Shown one piece after another: positions 6,417-9,498 of a DNA stretch of 9,498 bases. The notes under the pieces were generated by a model, which saw only the letters and a program-made list of their open reading frames with translations, ran no database searches and was not told the origin of the DNA. Position numbers and translations under genes: made by a program. Source of the stretch: Bacteroidota bacterium (GTDB lineage Bacteria > Bacteroidota > Bacteroidia > Bacteroidales > FEN-979); NCBI GenBank assembly GCA_026391755.1, contig JAPLDN010000286.1:1-9498 (forward strand), in the 5' to 3' direction. Each line of letters starts with the position of its first letter. Position 1 is the stretch's first letter.

Positions 6417-9029
6417 TTAGCGCAGCAACGTGATGCTCCCCTGTATCGTCCTTTGTTGTATCCCCGAGAGGGTTATTTCGTAAACATCACAGATAAACAG
6501 GTAGGTGCCGTCGGCACATGCAGATTTGGTATTGCAATCGTTGCCATCCCAGTTGATCGCGGGATCAGATGTCTTGTAAACCACCTTTCCCCAGCGGTTA
6601 AAGATCACCATATCCACATGATCTACCGATGAATTCGTGATGGGAACAAACAAGTCATTGAACCCGTCTCCGTTTGGTGTGAAGAAATTTGGCAGGGTAT
6701 ACAGCGGGCAGGCAGTATTATCCACGCAGAGGGTATTGCTGAAATCGCTGCGGTTACCTGCCGAATCACAAGCAATTATACTATAGCAACCCACGACAGA
6801 GTTCGGCTGTTTGTGAATGTAAACAGTGTCGAATGGGTTCATAATTGAATCGAGCAGGGCCGGCTTTATTCCCGATGAAGGGCTGAAATAAATATAATAC
6901 CTGGCAATGTCGGTCCCGCAGGTGTCACGGGGGTTTCGCCAGTGCAGGTAATTTGTAAACTCCTTGCAGATAACCGAATCGCTTAGTATCGGTGGACAAG
7001 GAGGGTCGTTGTCGACAGGGATGCCTCCTGTTTTCTGGGAAAGATTTATAATTGGATTCACAAATCCTCCCGAAGTATAACTTCCCCTGCTCCTTACTTT
7101 GTAATAGTAAGTGTTCCCGTTCAACAGCCCGCGGTCGACATAGAAAGGGATTAAAGAAAATCCAACCGAGTCGTAGCCGCTGTCAAAATTACCGCTCCGG
7201 AATATTGCAAAACTGTTGTTGTTCCAGGGAACATCATTAGTCCAGTGCAGCCGCATTTTCTTATCCGAAGGTGAAAGGGTCAGGTACATTGAAGAAGCAG
7301 GCTGTGAGGAGCCGATAAAGAAATGGTTACCTGGAGTAAGGTTGTAAAGGTCTAGCCTGTAACGATAGGAATACCCGACCGTGTTCAGCATGGTGTCGGT
7401 TTTCAGGGTATCGTTCAGGTTAAAGAGGGAATCAATAAGGCTGAATTGAGATGGATTGTCAGACCTGGACCGGAAGATGAGGTATTTATAAGGACCCGGT
7501 GCCTGGATGGTGTCAAGCTGGCTTGGTTTGGACCAGGCCAGGTAAAGGGAACCCTGGTTGATATCAGTAGTTTTAATGCTGACATTTGTTATGATGGGAA
7601 TATCTTTTTTTAATTCGGCGCAAGCTTCATTGGAAGCATAACTTTCGGCTCCATCCTGGAAGAAAGCAGTCACCAGGTAGCAGTATTTGAGTCCCCGGTT
7701 CAGTCCAGAGCCCTGGTTGTCATCAAGAAAACTTGTTGCGTTGATGTCGTTGATCTTCGAAATCCTTGTATAACCCAGGTAGGCAGGTACCCCGGTCTGG
7801 CAGTAAGCAGGGACATAGCCAGTGGAATCCGATTTGCGGTAAATATAAAATCCTTTTGCGTTGGTGCAGGAGTATGGGTTCCATGTAAGGTTAATGGTAT
7901 TCCCGGCAGGGGCCGTTGCCAGGTTTACCGGTCTTGGGCCTATCACCAGGATATTCATAGATTTAATATCAACCAGCCTGACCGGGGAGCCGTCGTCCTG
8001 TGCTTTAAAATATACATGGTATGGGTTTTTCTTAACATGCTGGCAAACGGTGGGCCAGTGAAATATACTTGTAACATGCTCCTTGCCCTGGGCTGTGTCG
8101 GGCTCCATGTATGCAGGGCTGGGGGTAAGCACAAATGGGCCGCCGATTGCAGTAAGGGTTACAATGTCGCTAGTGTCAGGGTCATGCGCATTGACAGGGA
8201 AACGAAGATTGTGGCCTGCTTCAACACAGGTATCAGCAATGGAGTCTATGACAGGCGGGCGGTTATTGCAGCTGACAACGTGGATTTGCATATCCCTTTC
8301 AACAGAACCAATCCTGATCCCGTCTCTCCACTCCTCAATAAGTATGGCAATATTATATTCACCCTGTTGTTCAGGGCTTATCCAGGAAAAATCACCGGTA
8401 ACAGGGTTAATATGACAGGAATTGGCAGGGAGAGGAAGGGTATAACCGGGGATAGGCATGCCATGGAAACCAAGGCAGGTCACAAGCTTAAAGGACAGAC
8501 TGTCGCCATCGGGGTCATAAGCTCCGGGATTATGGTAGAATGGCTGGCCAACACATGCGTTGTCAACCGGGGGGATGAGGAGGACAGGTGAATTGTCATA
8601 CTGCATATACGGGCTGATGGTAAGTTCCGAATAAATAAACATAGGTATGTTTACAGAATTGGGGATGTTCATGATCCCGAAGTTCCTGTTGGGGTCTTCG
8701 CATGAAATTATGTAAGTGGACGGGCCTGAAAATGTATGCTGCCCAACATATTTATTATAACGTATCGTGTCGGGCATAAAGACAGACTGGACCCTGGGAA
8801 TCAAATCGGCTGTGCCGTCTCCCCAGTTAATCTGCAGGAAATCCCTGGATGCGTTTACAGGGCTTAAAGTATAGGTATAGGAGATCAGGGTAATTTCATA
8901 GGTTGTCGCACCCACATGCCTGAAGGTTATCTCGGCAGCCCGCTGATGGGTGGCAAGAAGGCAGTCAGGCAGATATAAGAGGGCCAGTAACAGTAAACTC
9001 CGGCAACTATATATCGGGTATCGGGACAT
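6417..9029 (-). CDS. Secreted fibronectin-repeat protein with T9SS C-terminal domain
   Basis: This 870-residue protein starts with a signal peptide (MSRYPIYSCRSLLLLALLYL, likely cut after CLLA near residue 26). The mature N-terminus THQRAAEITFRHVGATTYEITLISY is typical of a Bacteroidota cell-surface group. Ig- or cadherin-like stretches follow (NPGAYDPDGDSLSF; AHDPDTSDIVTL), then several fibronectin-III-like repeats from about residue 370 (LTWNPYSCTNAKGFYIYRKS, LYLAWSKP..YLIFRS, LHWTND..FAIFRSG, LHWRNP..YYIYFSP). The C-terminus (about 777-870) has NFFTPNGDGFND and FNRWGKVVYK, the gliding-motility-associated (CHU_C, type B) domain that directs export by the type IX system. It should therefore be secreted or surface-bound, perhaps as an adhesin; the ligand is unknown. 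No catalytic motif was seen. ATG 9029 was chosen over an in-frame TTG at 9053, which lies inside the promoter box and precedes the signal peptide with eight needless residues. Confidence 0.9.
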   Translation of the reverse strand: MSRYPIYSCRSLLLLALLYLPDCLLATHQRAAEITFRHVGATTYEITLISYTYTLSPVNASRDFLQINWGDGTADLIPRVQSVFMPDTIRYNKYVGQHTFSGPSTYIISCEDPNRNFGIMNIPNSVNIPMFIYSELTISPYMQYDNSPVLLIPPVDNACVGQPFYHNPGAYDPDGDSLSFKLVTCLGFHGMPIPGYTLPLPANSCHINPVTGDFSWISPEQQGEYNIAILIEEWRDGIRIGSVERDMQIHVVSCNNRPPVIDSIADTCVEAGHNLRFPVNAHDPDTSDIVTLTAIGGPFVLTPSPAYMEPDTAQGKEHVTSIFHWPTVCQHVKKNPYHVYFKAQDDGSPVRLVDIKSMNILVIGPRPVNLATAPAGNTINLTWNPYSCTNAKGFYIYRKSDSTGYVPAYCQTGVPAYLGYTRISKINDINATSFLDDNQGSGLNRGLKYCYLVTAFFQDGAESYASNEACAELKKDIPIITNVSIKTTDINQGSLYLAWSKPSQLDTIQAPGPYKYLIFRSRSDNPSQFSLIDSLFNLNDTLKTDTMLNTVGYSYRYRLDLYNLTPGNHFFIGSSQPASSMYLTLSPSDKKMRLHWTNDVPWNNNSFAIFRSGNFDSGYDSVGFSLIPFYVDRGLLNGNTYYYKVRSRGSYTSGGFVNPIINLSQKTGGIPVDNDPPCPPILSDSVICKEFTNYLHWRNPRDTCGTDIARYYIYFSPSSGIKPALLDSIMNPFDTVYIHKQPNSVVGCYSIIACDSAGNRSDFSNTLCVDNTACPLYTLPNFFTPNGDGFNDLFVPITNSSVDHVDMVIFNRWGKVVYKTSDPAINWDGNDCNTKSACADGTYLFICDVYEITLSGIQQRTIQGSITLLR

Positions 9030-9050
9030 GAGTCGAATTGAATGGAATCC

Positions 9051-9058
9051 CAAAAGTA
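9051..9058 (-). promoter_or_regulatory. Putative -7 promoter box of the T9SS protein gene
   Basis: The minus strand reads TACTTTTG, matching TAnnTTTG. It lies 21 bases before the ATG at 9029, giving a leader of about 15 bases. A -33 element at canonical spacing is not obvious. Its position over the alternative TTG codon is a reason to reject that start. Confidence 0.45.
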
Positions 9059-9073
9059 CTAATTTTAAAGGTC

Positions 9074-9085
9074 AGGCTTCAGCCT
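9074..9085. other. Small inverted repeat between divergent promoters
   Basis: AGGCTTCAGCCT forms two 5-base inverted arms around TC (or a 4-bp stem with a TTCA loop). It lies upstream of both divergent -7 boxes (9051-9058 minus, 9127-9134 plus). It could be an operator or chance; no known binding site is recognised. The rest of the 131-base intergenic stretch (9030-9160) is AT-rich and otherwise holds only the two putative promoters. Confidence 0.25.
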
Positions 9086-9126
9086 TTCAGCCCAAATCTT
9101 ATTTCAAATCATTCTAAATTTTACTT

Positions 9127-9134
9127 TATTTTTG
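9127..9134 (+). promoter_or_regulatory. Putative -7 promoter box of the RelA/SpoT gene
   Basis: TATTTTTG matches TAnnTTTG and lies 23 bases before the first possible ATG (9158), leaving a leader of about 17-20 bases. The surrounding DNA is AT-rich. A TTTC at 9102-9105 is the nearest candidate for a -33 element, but it is a weak match with long spacing. Confidence 0.5.
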
Positions 9135-9160
9135 CAGAACTATTGAGTGCTATACCTATG

Positions 9161-9498
9161 ATGGCTACAACTATTCTGGAAACAGAGAACCAGGAAATAC
9201 TAAAACGCTACAGGAACCTGTTGAGGTTATGGAAGCCGAGGAACCCTGAGGACCGGAAAATTGTCAGGAAAGCTTTCCGGCTCGCTCTTGAAGCCCATAA
9301 AGATATGCGACGGAAAAGCGGGGAACCCTATATTTTTCATCCTCTGGGGGTAGCCACGATCTGTGTTGAAGAGATAGGTCTTGGAGCCACTTCGGTAGTA
9401 TGTGCCCTGCTTCATGATGTTGTTGAGGATACTGAATATACCCTGGAGGATATAAGGGGTTTATTCGGTAATAAGGTCGCTTCCATCATCGATGCCCT
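9161..9498 (+). CDS. rel: RelA/SpoT-family (p)ppGpp hydrolase/synthetase, N-terminal part
   Basis: The window ends 112 complete codons into this gene, so only the start of the N-terminal hydrolase domain is visible. The residues of the HD phosphohydrolase site are present: His60 in YIFHPLGVA, then His85-Asp86 and Glu89-Asp90 in ALLHDVVEDT, followed by the family's TLEDIRGLFG and KVASIIDA. Intact HDxxED suggests the enzyme can degrade (p)ppGpp, the stringent-response alarmone, at a manganese site in the cytosol. The synthetase, TGS and ACT domains usual for long RSH proteins lie beyond the window, so bifunctional versus hydrolase-only cannot be decided. Two ATG codons are adjacent (9158 and 9161); either may be used, and I give the second. 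No Shine-Dalgarno is evident. It is transcribed divergently from the T9SS protein gene. Confidence 0.92.
   Translation, partial: MATTILETENQEILKRYRNLLRLWKPRNPEDRKIVRKAFRLALEAHKDMRRKSGEPYIFHPLGVATICVEEIGLGATSVVCALLHDVVEDTEYTLEDIRGLFGNKVASIIDA

Noticed and set aside
8016..8591. 191-codon open frame on the plus strand
   Set aside because: It lies opposite the T9SS protein gene, shows no family motif and has no promoter-like lead.
9030..9053. T9SS protein started at TTG 9053
   Set aside because: The TTG lies within the -7 box and adds residues before a good signal peptide; the ATG at 9029 fits better.

Overview
The window reads as chromosomal DNA of a Bacteroidota bacterium, most likely from the order Bacteroidales. 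Three things support this. There are Bacteroidota-type -7 promoter boxes (TAnnTTTG) in front of several genes. LepA and the uracil phosphoribosyltransferase remnant both look closest to Bacteroidales homologues as I remember them. There is also a large secreted protein with the C-terminal domain used by the type IX secretion system (T9SS), which is confined to this phylum. No tRNA, rRNA, CRISPR array, insertion sequence or phage gene was seen.

Layout, left to right. (1) 47-660 (+): a broken upp gene, with a one-base frameshift at 307-316 and its C-terminal uracil-binding loop missing. (2) 638-1882 (+): a MacB/FtsX-type ABC transporter permease, followed after 8 bases by (3) 1891-3324 (+), an SF1B DNA helicase of the RecD/Dda type. 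These three run in one direction and probably share a transcript. (4) 3470-4420 (+): an outer-membrane beta-barrel protein. (5) 4499-6289 (-): lepA (elongation factor 4), convergent with the barrel gene. (6) 6417-9029 (-): an 870-residue secreted or cell-surface protein with fibronectin-like repeats and a T9SS C-terminal domain. (7) 9161-9498 (+), cut by the window end: the HD hydrolase start of a RelA/SpoT (p)ppGpp enzyme, divergent from gene 6.

The most unusual feature is non-coding. Three intergenic regions (about 3340-3406, 4421-4497 and 6311-6416) are filled with degenerate tandem repeats with a 7-base period and a GGG/CCC core. In each, units run in one orientation and then in the other, so the transcript could fold into a long hairpin. 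The unit sequence differs at each locus while the architecture is kept. All four gene 3' ends between 3324 and 6417 touch or nearly touch such an array. The permease-helicase junction and the divergent promoter region have none. This suggests a locally generated, gene-end-associated repeat class that may act in termination or 3' end protection.

The genes do not form one obvious pathway. They are mostly housekeeping (translation factor, stringent response, helicase) with envelope proteins between them. Several automatic start choices would be wrong: lepA starts at a GTG at 6289, the T9SS protein at the ATG at 9029, and the barrel protein at the ATG at 3470.
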